50,520 nucleotides of DNA from Paracraurococcus ruber (GCF_004353985.1 NZ_SMOA01000017.1:1-50520); one strand, 5' to 3'. Counted from the stretch's first letter, positions 1 through 7,957 are shown. Program-made: numbers and translations. Notes: a model not told the origin generated them from the letters alone.

Positions 1-453
1 GCCCGGGCGCCCCCCCACCCCCGGGGCGGCGCGGCCGACCCGCCGCGCGGCGCGGGACTTGCGCCGACCGCGCCGGTTTGCTAGGAAAATAATCCGAAAC
101 ACCCCACCCATGCCTGCCAGGGCGGCGGACCGGCACCGGCAAGCGCCGCAGGCGGGCGGGCGCCGGCCGGCGCGGCGCGGCCTCCGCCCCGCCGTCCCGA
201 TCCACCCGCATGCGGGTGCGGGCCAAGGAAGCGGCCGGGGCGCGCGGCGCCGGGCCCTGGCGCATAAAACGGCTCAATTCCTCAATTCCTCAGGGGCGGC
301 AGCGCGGATCGTGGCCTTCGGGGCCGGTTTCCGCCGGATGGGGCCGGATCGGACTCAGTGGAATTGAGCCGGTCCGGCCGCGCCCGCGCCCTGCCGGCCG
401 GTATGGGTGGCGACCGGCCCGGTCGCCCTTTCCAGCGCCGTCGCCGCGCGAAA
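1..453. other. Intergenic region, no convincing gene
   Basis: No open frame here looks like protein: the available frames are rich in Arg, Pro and Ala and have no recognisable motif. A small AT-richer patch at about 262-292 contains the octamer CTCAATTC twice in tandem followed by CTCA (273-292). I cannot assign it a function. The right end carries the terminator of the leftward cytochrome gene. Confidence 0.5.
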
Positions 454-479
454 CCTGCGGACGCCCCGGCGTCCGCAGG
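454..479 (-). terminator. Stem-loop terminator after cytochrome c gene
   Basis: A perfect 12-bp inverted repeat (arms 454-465 and 468-479, CC between them) starts 6 bp beyond the stop codon of the leftward cytochrome gene. Read on the minus strand it is followed by TTT. The position and stem strength fit an intrinsic terminator of the dehydrogenase-cytochrome operon. Confidence 0.7.
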
Positions 480-485
480 CCGGCA

Positions 486-1085
486 TCACTGGCGCTGTGC
501 CAGGTAGTGCGCCAGGGCGCCGATCTCCGCATCGGTCACGCCGTACATCACCGCGTTCATGTTGGTGTCGGTCCCGCGCCGCGTGCCGTCGCGGTAGCCC
601 TGCAGCGCATGCGCCAGGAATTCCTCCCGCTGGCCGGCGATGCGCGGGACCTGGTTCTGGCCGTGGTAGTCCGCGCGGTGGCAGATGCCGCAGCGCAGCC
701 TTTCCGAAAGCCGGGCGCCCTCCTGCGCCAGGGCCTCCCGCGGCGCCGCCCGGTCCCCCGGCACGCCCGGCGGCAGGCTGGCATAGTAGGCCGCCAGGTC
801 CTCCACCTGCTGGTCGCTCAGCCCCTGGGACAGCTGGTTCATCGGCGCGGCATCGCGGATGCCCTCGCGGAACAGGATCATCTGCAGGGTGACGAACTCG
901 GCCTGCTGCGCGGCGAGGGAGGGGATGCCCGGCTGGGCCGACACGCCCTGCGCCCCGTGGCAGCCGCCGCAGGACCGCGCCTCGGCCACGGCGGCGCCGC
1001 GCGCCGCATCGCCGGCGGCCCAGGCCATGGGGACGAAGGCGGCGGCGGCCAGGACGGCCGCCGCCAGCACCCTTGCGCGCCGCAT
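486..1085 (-). CDS. Di-heme cytochrome c (c4/c553-like)
   Basis: This 199-residue exported electron carrier has an N-terminal signal sequence (Arg-rich start, hydrophobic Ala/Val run, AWA-type cleavage near residue 23). It has two CxxCH heme c sites, CGGCH at residues 39-43 and CGICH at 132-136, so it is a tandem two-domain periplasmic cytochrome of the c4/c553 kind. Conserved Met residues after each site could be axial ligands (for example around residue 82). The start codon overlaps the stop of the upstream dehydrogenase by one base (TGATG), which implies translational coupling. From this I infer that the cytochrome accepts electrons from that PQQ enzyme and passes them to the respiratory chain. 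A strong hairpin follows the gene. The domain call is secure; the physiological partner is inferred from context. Confidence 0.88.
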   Translation of the reverse strand: MRRARVLAAAVLAAAAFVPMAWAAGDAARGAAVAEARSCGGCHGAQGVSAQPGIPSLAAQQAEFVTLQMILFREGIRDAAPMNQLSQGLSDQQVEDLAAYYASLPPGVPGDRAAPREALAQEGARLSERLRCGICHRADYHGQNQVPRIAGQREEFLAHALQGYRDGTRRGTDTNMNAVMYGVTDAEIGALAHYLAQRQ

Positions 1086-2311
1086 CAGTTCCCGTGGGTG
1101 ATGCGGTAGATGGCGCCGTTCTGCTCGTCCGAGACCAGCAGCGACCCGTCGCGCCGCACCAGCACATCCACCGGCCGGCCGAGGAAGCGGTTGTTCGCCT
1201 CGTCCCGCAGACCGGTCAGGAAGGGCTCCACGCCCGTCACGTTGCCCTGCGCGTCCAGCTTCGCCACCGCCACGTCGTAGCCCGAGAGCCTGTCCCGGTT
1301 CCAGGACCCGCGGCGGGCGATGAAGATCTGGTTGCGGTATTCCGCCGGGAAGGCGGTGCCGGTGTAGAAGCGCATGCCCAGCGCCGCGACATGCGGGCCG
1401 AGCAGCGCCGCCGGCGCGGCGAATTCGCTGCAGGTGGCCGGGCCGCTGGCGATCGCCGGGTCGCGCCAGTTGGACGCGCAATAGGGGAAGCCGTGATCCT
1501 CCCCGCTGCGGCGGATGCGGTGCAGCGTGTCGTTCGGCATGTCGTTGCCGGCCCAGTCGCGGCCGTTGTTGGTCGCCCACAGTTCGCGCGTGGCCGGGTT
1601 CCAGTCGAAGCCGACGCTGTTGCGGATGCCCTTGCCCTCGATCCGCCGGCCGGAGCCGTCCGGGTTGAAGGAGACGATGAGGGCATGCGTGTCGCGGTTG
1701 TACTCGCAGATGTTGCAGGGCACGCCGATGTTCAGGTACAGCCGGCCATCCGGCCCGAAGGCGGCGAATTTCCAGCCATGGTGCTCCTCGGTCGGCAGGC
1801 CGAAGGCGGCGGTCAGGTCGGTCGGGGCGCCGGGATTGTCGAGCTTCCCTTCGATGCCGTCCCAGCGCAGCACGCGGTTGATGGCGACGACATAGAGCGC
1901 GCCGTCGCGCACCGCGATGCCGTTCGGGTTGTTGAGCTGGCCGGCGACGGTGCGGACCTGGCGCTGGCCGCCCTGGTCGCTGATGGCATAGACGCGGCCG
2001 ATGGCGCGGGTGCCGACGAAGACGGTGCCGTTCGGGCCTTCCGCCATCATGCGGGCTCCCGGCGCGCCATGCGCCCAGAGCTCCACTTTGAAGCCGGCCG
2101 GCACCTTCAGCGCCGGCAGCGGCAGCTGGTCCGGCGGGGTCACGGTCAGCCGCGGCGCATGCGGCGCCAGGCTGGAGGTGGCCATGCTGTCCGGCCTTCC
2201 CTGCGCCCAGGCCGGGGCCGGGGCCTGCTGCGCCTGCGCAAGGCCGGGGAGCACCCCCAGGGACAGCGCCATGCCGGCACCCAGGCCGGCGGCGATGAGA
2301 CGGGTTTTCAT
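1085..2311 (-). CDS. PQQ-dependent sugar (L-sorbosone/glucose-type) dehydrogenase
   Basis: The 408-residue periplasmic six-bladed beta-propeller protein belongs to the soluble PQQ glucose/sorbosone dehydrogenase family. The chosen ATG is preceded by GGGGAGGAA and opens a clear signal peptide (MKTRL, a hydrophobic stretch, ALA/AQA cleavage near residue 27). Repeated blade motifs are visible: GPNGTVFVGTRAIGRVYAI, NPNGIAVRDGALYVV, a histidine pair in the EEHHGWKFA segment (typical of the catalytic-His region), IRNSVGFDWNPATRELW, and later GLRDEANNRFLGRP. The family oxidises aldoses or aldehydes such as sorbosone with PQQ and Ca2+. The exact substrate cannot be read from sequence. The gene is translationally coupled to a di-heme cytochrome c, the likely electron acceptor. 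A longer in-frame reading upstream to about 2404 lacks a good ribosome site. The promoter must lie in the 174-bp gap shared divergently with ahcY. Confidence 0.87.
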   Translation of the reverse strand: MKTRLIAAGLGAGMALSLGVLPGLAQAQQAPAPAWAQGRPDSMATSSLAPHAPRLTVTPPDQLPLPALKVPAGFKVELWAHGAPGARMMAEGPNGTVFVGTRAIGRVYAISDQGGQRQVRTVAGQLNNPNGIAVRDGALYVVAINRVLRWDGIEGKLDNPGAPTDLTAAFGLPTEEHHGWKFAAFGPDGRLYLNIGVPCNICEYNRDTHALIVSFNPDGSGRRIEGKGIRNSVGFDWNPATRELWATNNGRDWAGNDMPNDTLHRIRRSGEDHGFPYCASNWRDPAIASGPATCSEFAAPAALLGPHVAALGMRFYTGTAFPAEYRNQIFIARRGSWNRDRLSGYDVAVAKLDAQGNVTGVEPFLTGLRDEANNRFLGRPVDVLVRRDGSLLVSDEQNGAIYRITHGN

Positions 2312-2391
2312 GCGGTTCGTTCCTCCCCACTGAACTTGGACGGACCATGGAGCGGGGATGGAGGATCCGCAAGACAGGCGCCAAGCCAGCG

Positions 2392-2415
2392 GATATAAAG
2401 ACATGCTTATGTCTC
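2392..2415. promoter_or_regulatory. AT-rich palindrome upstream of ahcY, candidate operator
   Basis: A perfect hairpin-like inverted repeat, AGACAT-GCTT-ATGTCT (2399-2414), lies inside an AT-rich patch (ATATAAAG...CTTATG) that stands out in this GC-rich region. It sits about 70 bp before ahcY and 80 bp from the divergent dehydrogenase start, a good place for an operator. An ATAAAG-N-CTTTAT type palindrome would be reminiscent of ArsR-family SAH/methionine regulators such as SahR. That link is from memory of the family and is not proven here. Confidence 0.4.
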
Positions 2416-2436
2416 GCGGATGCCCCTGGCCAAGCC

Positions 2437-2461
2437 GCGCCGGCCCGTGCTACGGGCGCGC
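2437..2461 (+). promoter_or_regulatory. Hairpin in ahcY leader
   Basis: The arms GCGC + CCCGT (2437-2448) pair with ACGGG + GCGC (2452-2461) around a GCT loop, with a small internal asymmetry. The hairpin stands directly before the AGGAA/AGGG ribosome-binding region of ahcY. It does not contain a sequence I recognise as a SAH or SAM riboswitch core. It may only affect translation initiation. Confidence 0.3.
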
Positions 2462-2485
2462 CGACAGGAATAGGGATGCCGCGCG

Positions 2486-3889
2486 ATGGCCGTTGCCGCC
2501 GACTACATGGTGAAGGACCTCTCCCTGGCCGATTGGGGCCGGAAGGAGATCGCCATGGCCGAGGACGAGATGCCCGGCCTGATGGCGGTGCGGAAGGAAT
2601 ACGACGCGGCCCAGCCGCTGAAGGGCGCCCGCATCGCCGGCTGCCTGCACATGACCATCCAGACCGCGGTGCTGATCGAGACGCTGAAGCATCTGGGCGC
2701 CGATGTCCGCTGGTCCTCCTGCAACATCTTCTCGACGCAGGACCACGCCGCGGCCGCCATCGCCGCATCCGGCACGCCGGTCTTCGCCGTGAAGGGCGAG
2801 ACGCTGCCGGAATACTGGGACTACGTGAAGCGCACCCTGGAATGGGGCGATGGCGGCACGCCGAACGTCCTGCTGGACGATGGCGGCGACATGACGCTGC
2901 TGGTGCATTACGGCCTGCGCGCCGAACAGGGCGACACCGGCTTCCTCGACAAGCCGACGAACGAGGAAGAGGAAGTCTTCTTCGCCCTGATCAAGACCTG
3001 CCTGAAGACCAAGCCGGGCTGGTTCGCCCAGCTGGCCAAGAGCATCGTCGGCGTGTCCGAGGAGACGACGACGGGCGTGCACCGCCTGTACGTCATGGCG
3101 AAGGAAGGCCGGCTGCTCTTCCCCGCCATCAACGTCAACGACAGCGTCACCAAGTCGAAATTCGACAACCTCTATGGCTGCCGGGAATCGCTGGTGGACG
3201 CCATCCGCCGCGGCACCGACGTGATGATGGCCGGCAAGGTCGCCATGGTCGCGGGCTTCGGCGACGTGGGCAAGGGCAGCGCCGCCAGCCTGCGCAATGC
3301 CGGCTGCCGGGTGATGGTGAGCGAGGTCGACCCGATCTGCGCCCTGCAGGCGGCGATGGAAGGCTATGAGGTCGTGACGATGGAGGATGCCGCGCCGCGC
3401 GCCGACATCTTCGTCACCGCCACCGGCAATGTGGACGTCATCACCGCCGACCACATGCGGGCGATGAAGCACCGCGCCATCGTCTGCAACATCGGCCATT
3501 TCGACAGCGAGATCCAGGTCGCCGCGCTGCGGAACTACAAGTGGGACAACGTGAAGCCGCAGGTGGACGAGGTGGAGTTCCCCGACGGCAAGCGCATCAT
3601 CCTGCTGTCGGAAGGCCGCCTGGTGAACCTCGGCAACGCCACCGGCCACCCGAGCTTCGTGATGTCCGCCAGCTTCACCAACCAGACCCTGGCGCAGATC
3701 GAGCTCTGGGCGAACCCGGGCAAGTACGAGAAGAAGGTCTACGTCCTGCCGAAGCACCTGGACGAGAAGGTGGCGGCCCTGCACCTCGAGAAGGTCGGCG
3801 CCAAGCTGACCCGGCTTTCGGCGCAGCAGGCCAGCTATATCGGCGTGGACCAGACCGGCCCGTTCAAGGCGGAACAGTACCGCTACTGA
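2486..3889 (+). CDS. ahcY: Adenosylhomocysteinase (S-adenosylhomocysteine hydrolase)
   Basis: The enzyme reversibly splits S-adenosyl-homocysteine into adenosine and homocysteine. This removes the product inhibitor of SAM methyltransferases and feeds the methyl cycle in the cytosol. The 467-residue product matches the family end to end: the substrate region [16 protein letters not shown], the [15 protein letters not shown] segment, the insert typical of long bacterial forms, the NAD-binding GFGDVGKG loop (about residues 257-264), [11 protein letters not shown], and the characteristic C-terminus ending in YRY that reaches into the neighbouring subunit of the tetramer. ATG 2486 has AGGG about 10 bases upstream; a second ATG seven codons in is possible. 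The gene is transcribed alone from a 174-bp divergent promoter region and stops before a 12-bp-stem terminator. Confidence 0.98.
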   Translation: MAVAADYMVKDLSLADWGRKEIAMAEDEMPGLMAVRKEYDAAQPLKGARIAGCLHMTIQTAVLIETLKHLGADVRWSSCNIFSTQDHAAAAIAASGTPVFAVKGETLPEYWDYVKRTLEWGDGGTPNVLLDDGGDMTLLVHYGLRAEQGDTGFLDKPTNEEEEVFFALIKTCLKTKPGWFAQLAKSIVGVSEETTTGVHRLYVMAKEGRLLFPAINVNDSVTKSKFDNLYGCRESLVDAIRRGTDVMMAGKVAMVAGFGDVGKGSAASLRNAGCRVMVSEVDPICALQAAMEGYEVVTMEDAAPRADIFVTATGNVDVITADHMRAMKHRAIVCNIGHFDSEIQVAALRNYKWDNVKPQVDEVEFPDGKRIILLSEGRLVNLGNATGHPSFVMSASFTNQTLAQIELWANPGKYEKKVYVLPKHLDEKVAALHLEKVGAKLTRLSAQQASYIGVDQTGPFKAEQYRY

Positions 3890-3912
3890 GCCCGGCCGGA
3901 CCGGCGCGCAGG

Positions 3913-3944
3913 GAAGGGGGCGGGCGGCGACACCCGCCCCCTTC
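3913..3944. terminator. Bidirectional terminator between ahcY and TRAP gene
   Basis: A perfect 12-bp stem (GAAGGGGGCGGG, 3913-3924, with CCCGCCCCCTTC, 3933-3944) with an 8-base loop sits in the 60-bp gap between two convergent genes. It could terminate both transcripts. There is no long T tract on either side, as is common in GC-rich genomes. Confidence 0.8.
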
Positions 3945-3949
3945 GCAAT

Positions 3950-5032
3950 TCAGCGGGCCGTCGACACCGCGATGAAGTTCGCCAGGCTGTCCTCGGCCAC
4001 GCGGAACCACTGCACCTGCTCCAGCCGGTGCCTGTCCCAGTGTTCCCAGACGCGGCGGAAGCGGCCGTCCTTCTCGCCAAGCTCGGCATACACCTCCTGC
4101 GTCGCGCGGTAGGTGGCGGCCAGCACGTCCCGCGGATAGGCCCGCAGCAGCGTGCCGGACCCGATCAGCCGCCGCAGCGCCGGCGGGTTCAGCACGTCGT
4201 AGCGCGCCATCACCCAGTGCCAGGTCTCGGTCCCCGCCGCCTCCATCGCCGCGCGGTAATGCGCCGGCAGCGCGTCCCACAGCTTGGCGTTGACCATCAT
4301 GTCCACGGACGGCGCGTATTCCTGCCAGCCGGGGTAGTAGTAGTATTTGGCGATGCGGTGGAAGCCGAGCTTCTCGTCGTCATAGGGGCCGATGTATTCG
4401 GCGCCGTCGATCACCCCGCGTTCCAGCGACGGGTAGATGTCGCCGGGCGCCAGCTGCTGCGCGACGGCGCCCAGCCGCGTCACCACCGCGCCGCCCAGGC
4501 CGGCGATGCGGAATTTCAGGCCCTTCATGTCCTCCGGCGTGCGGATCTCCTTGCGGAACCAGCCGCCCATCTGGGCGCCGGTGCAGGCCATGGGGATCGC
4601 ATGCACCCCCTGGTCGCGATAGACGTCGCGCATGATCTCCCGCCCGCCGCCGGCCTGCAGCCAGGACCAGGTGTGGCGGGAGGAGGGGCCGAAGGGCACC
4701 GCGGCGCCGATCGCCAGGGTCGGGTCCTTGCCGAAGTAGAAGCCGGCGCCGGTGAAGCCGCATTCGACCGAGCCCTGGCCGACCGCGTCCATCACCTGCA
4801 GCGCCGGCACGATCTCCCCGGGGCCGGAGGGGACGAGCTGGAAGGCGCCGTCCGTCAGTTCCGACACCTTCTGGCAGAAGCGTTCATGCGCCGCCCAGAG
4901 TGTGTCCACCGATTTCGGGAAGCTGCCCGGGCTTCGCCAGCGGATCCGCGGGGTCGCCGCGGCCAGGTTGGGGGTGGCCAGCGCCATGGCCGTGCCGGCG
5001 GCGATGCCGCCGGCTGCGCGTCGTCCGATCAT
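3950..5032 (-). CDS. TRAP transporter substrate-binding protein (DctP/TakP-like)
   Basis: This periplasmic receptor of a tripartite ATP-independent transporter is 360 residues long from the ATG at 5032. That ATG has GGGAGG eight bases upstream; an in-frame ATG further up gives an unlikely extension. The N-terminus (MIGRRAAGG, then an Ala-rich core ending near ATP/AAA) looks like an RR-containing export signal. The middle shows family hallmarks: RWRSPGSFPKSVDTLW, GGWFRKEIRTPEDMKGLKFR, and the stretch GPYDDEKLGFHRIAKYYYYP. This last is very like the 2-oxoacid receptor TakP of Rhodobacter. A conserved Arg in the GGWFRKE and KFRIAG segments normally binds the ligand carboxylate. The DctQ/DctM membrane subunits are not in this window, so it is an orphan receptor here. 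An organic acid is the likely ligand, by inference. Confidence 0.92.
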   Translation of the reverse strand: MIGRRAAGGIAAGTAMALATPNLAAATPRIRWRSPGSFPKSVDTLWAAHERFCQKVSELTDGAFQLVPSGPGEIVPALQVMDAVGQGSVECGFTGAGFYFGKDPTLAIGAAVPFGPSSRHTWSWLQAGGGREIMRDVYRDQGVHAIPMACTGAQMGGWFRKEIRTPEDMKGLKFRIAGLGGAVVTRLGAVAQQLAPGDIYPSLERGVIDGAEYIGPYDDEKLGFHRIAKYYYYPGWQEYAPSVDMMVNAKLWDALPAHYRAAMEAAGTETWHWVMARYDVLNPPALRRLIGSGTLLRAYPRDVLAATYRATQEVYAELGEKDGRFRRVWEHWDRHRLEQVQWFRVAEDSLANFIAVSTAR

Positions 5033-5175
5033 CCGTTTTGCCTCCCGCATCCACGCCTTTGCTGGCGCTTGCGGTGAGCGTAACGGGTTCACGGCATGGT
5101 TGCAGCAGAAAACCCGCCGCCCGGCGCCGCCTGCCCCCGGGGGCCGGGTGCGGGCGGGCCGGCGATCCGCCCGGG

Positions 5176-6390
5176 TCAGGCGAAGGCGATGTCGCCCGGC
5201 GTCACCGCGGCATAGCCCTGCAGCAGGGCGGACCCGCCGTCCCAGGTCACCAGCGTGTCGCCGCCCACCACCTGCCGCGTCAGCGTCGCCGCCGCGGCGG
5301 CCGACAGCACCAGCCGGTCGCCGGTGGAGAAGGCCAGGTCGTCCAGGCCGAAATAGCCCGGCCCGTCCACCGACAGCGCGACGAGGTCCGCCCAGGCGGC
5401 GTCGAAGGCGACGGCCAGCGCCGTCTCCCCGGGCTGGTCCACCTTCGGGGCGGCGACGCTCAGCGTCACCGTGCCGCCATCCGCCCGCGTGCCGGTGAAG
5501 GTCACCGCCAGCCCCTCCGTCACTGCGGAGAGGCTGACGCCGTGCAGGTCGAAGGCCTCGCCCCGGGTGATGACGATGCCGGAGCCGCTGGCGCCCTCAT
5601 AGCCCGGGATGCTGGCGCCGTTCTTCTCGCCGACGAAGGCGATCTGCCCGCCGGAGGATGCGGCATAGCCGAGGCCGGGATAGGCCCCGGGCTGGGCGAT
5701 GCCGGCCTGCACCCAGGCGAAGCCGCCGTAATCCGGCGCGGCGAAGGCCAGCGGCGCCTCCGTCCCGCCGCCCAGGTCGATGTCGTCGAAGCTCAGGACC
5801 GTGAGGCTGCGGCTGAAGGCCGAGGCGACATCGGCCGAGCGGGTCGCCAGGTCGTCCAGCCCGAAATAGCCCGGTCCGTCGATGCCGAGGCTGCGGAGGT
5901 CCTGCCATTCCGCCCCGAAGCCGACGCTCAGCGGCACCTCCCCCGGGGCGTCCACCTTGGGGACGGCGACGGTCAGCGTCACCGTGCTGCCGTCCCAGCG
6001 CGTGCCGGTGAAGGTCACCGGCAGCCCGTCCGCCCCGGCGGAGGAGAGCGCGACGCCGAGCAGGTCGAAGCGCTCCCCGCGCGTGACGAGGAGGCCGGCG
6101 CCGCTGTCGCCCGCATAGCCGGCGATGCTGGCGCCGTTCTTCTCGCCGACGAAGGCGATCTGCCCGCCGGAGGATGCGGCATAGCCGAGGCCGGGATAGG
6201 CCCCGGGCTGGGCGATGCCGGCCTGCACCCAGGCGAAGCCGCCGTAATCCGGCGCGGCGAAGGCCAGCGGCGCCTCCGTCCCGCCGCCCAGGTCGATGTC
6301 GTCGAAGGTCAGGGTCCGGGCGGCGGCGAAGTCGCCCCAGGTCCGCGCCTGGCCATTGCGGACCAGCGTGATGCTCGTGACGCTCGACAT
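5176..6390 (-). CDS. Two-domain tandem-repeat protein, possible type I secretion substrate
   Basis: The product is a 404-residue acidic protein made of two tandem copies of a domain of about 172 residues (about residues 28-195 and 200-368). Each copy begins with FDDIDLGGGTE, contains DYGGFAWVQ and TFTGTR, and ends in DGPGYFGLDDLA. The first ~61 residues of the two copies are encoded by identical DNA; the rest has diverged. No signal peptide is visible. The C-terminal ~35 residues (a DTLVTWDGG segment, then LLQGY and a terminal DIAFA) resemble the uncleaved secretion signal of RTX-type proteins, so type I secretion is plausible but inferred. The YGGFxW fold is reminiscent of domains in secreted or surface proteins, but I do not recognise a named family. 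ATG 6390 has GGGAGA seven bases upstream. A preceding AT-rich tract may hold the promoter. Confidence 0.75.
   Translation of the reverse strand: MSSVTSITLVRNGQARTWGDFAAARTLTFDDIDLGGGTEAPLAFAAPDYGGFAWVQAGIAQPGAYPGLGYAASSGGQIAFVGEKNGASIAGYAGDSGAGLLVTRGERFDLLGVALSSAGADGLPVTFTGTRWDGSTVTLTVAVPKVDAPGEVPLSVGFGAEWQDLRSLGIDGPGYFGLDDLATRSADVASAFSRSLTVLSFDDIDLGGGTEAPLAFAAPDYGGFAWVQAGIAQPGAYPGLGYAASSGGQIAFVGEKNGASIPGYEGASGSGIVITRGEAFDLHGVSLSAVTEGLAVTFTGTRADGGTVTLSVAAPKVDQPGETALAVAFDAAWADLVALSVDGPGYFGLDDLAFSTGDRLVLSAAAAATLTRQVVGGDTLVTWDGGSALLQGYAAVTPGDIAFA
5608..5791. repeat. 184-bp exact direct repeat, copy 1
   Basis: This copy is identical base for base to 6124-6307, in the same orientation and 516 bp apart (172 codons, in frame). 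It encodes the first part of the second domain of the tandem-repeat protein. Outside these limits the two copies diverge at once, including at synonymous positions. Confidence 0.95.
6124..6307. repeat. 184-bp exact direct repeat, copy 2
   Basis: This is the partner of 5608-5791 and encodes the matching part of the first domain. The sharp limits of identity suggest gene conversion rather than simple recent duplication of the whole domain. Recombination between the copies would remove or add exactly one 516-bp in-frame unit. Confidence 0.95.
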
Positions 6391-6453
6391 GGATGTCTCC
6401 CGGCCTGGTTGTAACGGGAGAATAACCGTCGCGTCATGCAATCCACAAGCGAT

Positions 6454-6486
6454 GTTCTATACTTAGAATATACTAATAGTTGTATT
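6454..6486 (-). promoter_or_regulatory. AT-rich tract, candidate promoter of the repeat-protein gene
   Basis: The sequence is mostly A and T for more than 30 bases, in strong contrast to its surroundings. It lies 64 bp before the start of the repeat-protein gene, in the gap after the dadA-like gene. Several TATA-type hexamers can be drawn on the minus strand (TATTCT, TATAGA), but no single -35/-10 pair is convincing. Confidence 0.35.
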
Positions 6487-6560
6487 CGGGCCCATGATCC
6501 TGGGGCGGCCGCGCGGTCTGCCGTCCCGCCGCGGCATCCGGGCGGCCGGGCGGCCGGGCG

Positions 6561-7802
6561 TCAGAAGCGGTCGGCGCGGTAGGGCTCGGCCGCGACGAAG
6601 GGCGCCTCGCCCGTCATCATCTCCGCCAGCATGCGGCCGGTGGTGGGGCCCAGCGTCAGCCCCTGATGCGCATGGCCGAAGGCGCACCAAGCGCCGGCCT
6701 GCCCGGGCAGCCTGCCGATCACCGGCAGCATGTCCGGCATGCAGGGGCGCACGCCCAGCCAGGGCGCGTCCTCCACCTTCTCGGCCAGCGGCATCAGCGT
6801 CCGCGCGATCGGCTCCGCCCGTTCCAGCTGCACCGGCGTCGGCGGCGCATCCGGCCGGGCGAATTCGGCGCCGGTGGTCAGCCGGATGCCGGCGCGCATC
6901 GGCGCCAGCAGGAAGGCGCTTTCGGTATCGAGGATCGGCCGGTGCAGCACCGCATTGCCGCGCAGCGTGTAGTGCAGGTGGTAGCCACGCTTGCCGAAGA
7001 TCGGCGGCGCATAGCCGAAGCGGCGCGTCACCTCGGCGGCGGCGATGCCCAGCGCGATGACGACCTCCCGCGCCTCCACCTCGCCCTCCGCGGTCCGCAC
7101 CGCCCAGCCGGCGCCGGCGCGGCGCAGGCTGGTCGCGTCGCCGATCGCGAAGCGCCCGCCCTCGGCGGTGAACATCCCGGCATAGGCCAGCGTCAGCGCA
7201 TGCGGGTCGCTGACCGACAGCGGGTCGGTCCAGTGGATGGCGCCAGCGCGCTGCGCCATGAAATGCGGCTCGGCCTCCGCCAGGCCGCGGCCGTCGAGCG
7301 CCACGAAATTCACCCCGTGCTGGCGGCGCGCCTGCTCCGCCTGCGCCAGGGCGGCGTCCAGCATGCGGGGGTCGCTGTACAGCCGCATCCAGCCGATCGG
7401 CCGCAGCAGCGCCTCGGCCGGGGTGCCGCGGGCCAGGGCCAGGTGCTCGTCCAGGCAGGTCTCGATCAGCGCGGCATGCGCCTGCATCGCGCGGGCGTAG
7501 CGCGCCGGTTCGGAATGCCACCAGTAGCGCAGCAGCGGCGCGGCGAAGAAGGGCATGGCCAGCGGATGGTAGACCGCATCGACCGAGCGGTTGCCGGCGA
7601 TCCGCGCCATTTCCCCCACCGTGCGGGGGAAGGGATGCGGGAAGACCGCTTCCCGCTGGATCAGGCCGCCATTGCCGAAGCTCGCGCCCTCCCCCGGGCC
7701 GCGGCGGTCCACCAGCGTGACGTCGTAGCCGCGCCGGCGCAGATGCAGCGCGACGGAAACGCCGACCATCCCGGCGCCGAGCACGATGGCAGATGAAGGC
7801 AT
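6561..7802 (-). CDS. DadA-like FAD-dependent D-amino-acid dehydrogenase
   Basis: The 413-residue flavoprotein belongs to the DAO/DadA family, which oxidatively deaminates amino acids and passes electrons to the respiratory chain. The N-terminus has the FAD-binding signature IVLGAGMVGVSVALHL (GxGxxG at residues 9-14) followed by an acidic residue at the end of strand two (TLVDRR). Further family marks are FGNGGLIQ near residue 45, the central substrate domain, GKRGYHLHYTL, and a C-terminal FAD segment containing GHAHQGLTLGPTTGRMLAE. ATG 7802 is preceded by a purine-rich GGGGAACAGGA. The gene is divergent from a DUF4149 protein; a copy of the dispersed structured element lies between them. The exact substrate (D-amino acid, sarcosine-like or other secondary amine) cannot be decided. 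Confidence 0.88.
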   Translation of the reverse strand: MPSSAIVLGAGMVGVSVALHLRRRGYDVTLVDRRGPGEGASFGNGGLIQREAVFPHPFPRTVGEMARIAGNRSVDAVYHPLAMPFFAAPLLRYWWHSEPARYARAMQAHAALIETCLDEHLALARGTPAEALLRPIGWMRLYSDPRMLDAALAQAEQARRQHGVNFVALDGRGLAEAEPHFMAQRAGAIHWTDPLSVSDPHALTLAYAGMFTAEGGRFAIGDATSLRRAGAGWAVRTAEGEVEAREVVIALGIAAAEVTRRFGYAPPIFGKRGYHLHYTLRGNAVLHRPILDTESAFLLAPMRAGIRLTTGAEFARPDAPPTPVQLERAEPIARTLMPLAEKVEDAPWLGVRPCMPDMLPVIGRLPGQAGAWCAFGHAHQGLTLGPTTGRMLAEMMTGEAPFVAAEPYRADRF

Positions 7803-7830
7803 GCGGTCCTGTTCCCCGGCGGCACGATGC

Positions 7831-7957
7831 GAGTGTCCTGCCCGCGCCCCCCGCAGCCGGCGCGCGGGAGCGACCGGCAGGCCACGGAAGCCAGATGCTG
7901 GCGGCGCGATCCGAAGGGCGCCGCCACCGGCGGCGCCCTCCCGGCCTGGAACACTAG
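7831..7957 (+). repeat. Dispersed structured element, copy A
   Basis: This 127-bp non-coding element between divergent genes begins TGTCCTGCCCGCG and ends ACACTAG. It contains a first hairpin (CCCGCGC...GCGCGGG) and a second perfect hairpin (GGGCGCCGCC-ACC-GGCGGCGCCC at 7915-7937). It aligns along its length with copies at 28291-28420 and 38001-38134 (the latter reversed). It shares an exact 22-mer (7903-7924) with the 28 kb copy. Confidence 0.75.

Noticed and set aside
2415-2485. SAH or SAM riboswitch before ahcY
   Set aside because: A hairpin is present but I could not find the conserved core sequences of known SAH, SAM-II or SAM/SAH riboswitches. A covariance search would be needed to decide.
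486-2768. Long 760-codon leftward open frame covering the dehydrogenase and cytochrome
   Set aside because: Only its last 199 codons are the cytochrome; the rest is the out-of-frame shadow of the dehydrogenase gene, Arg/Pro-rich and without homology.
2450-3784. 444-codon open frame antisense to ahcY
   Set aside because: Shadow of a highly conserved gene with biased codons; His/Gly-rich product without any domain.
5134-5165. GC-rich inverted repeat after the repeat-protein gene
   Set aside because: Mostly a run of C and G with imperfect pairing; not convincing as a terminator.
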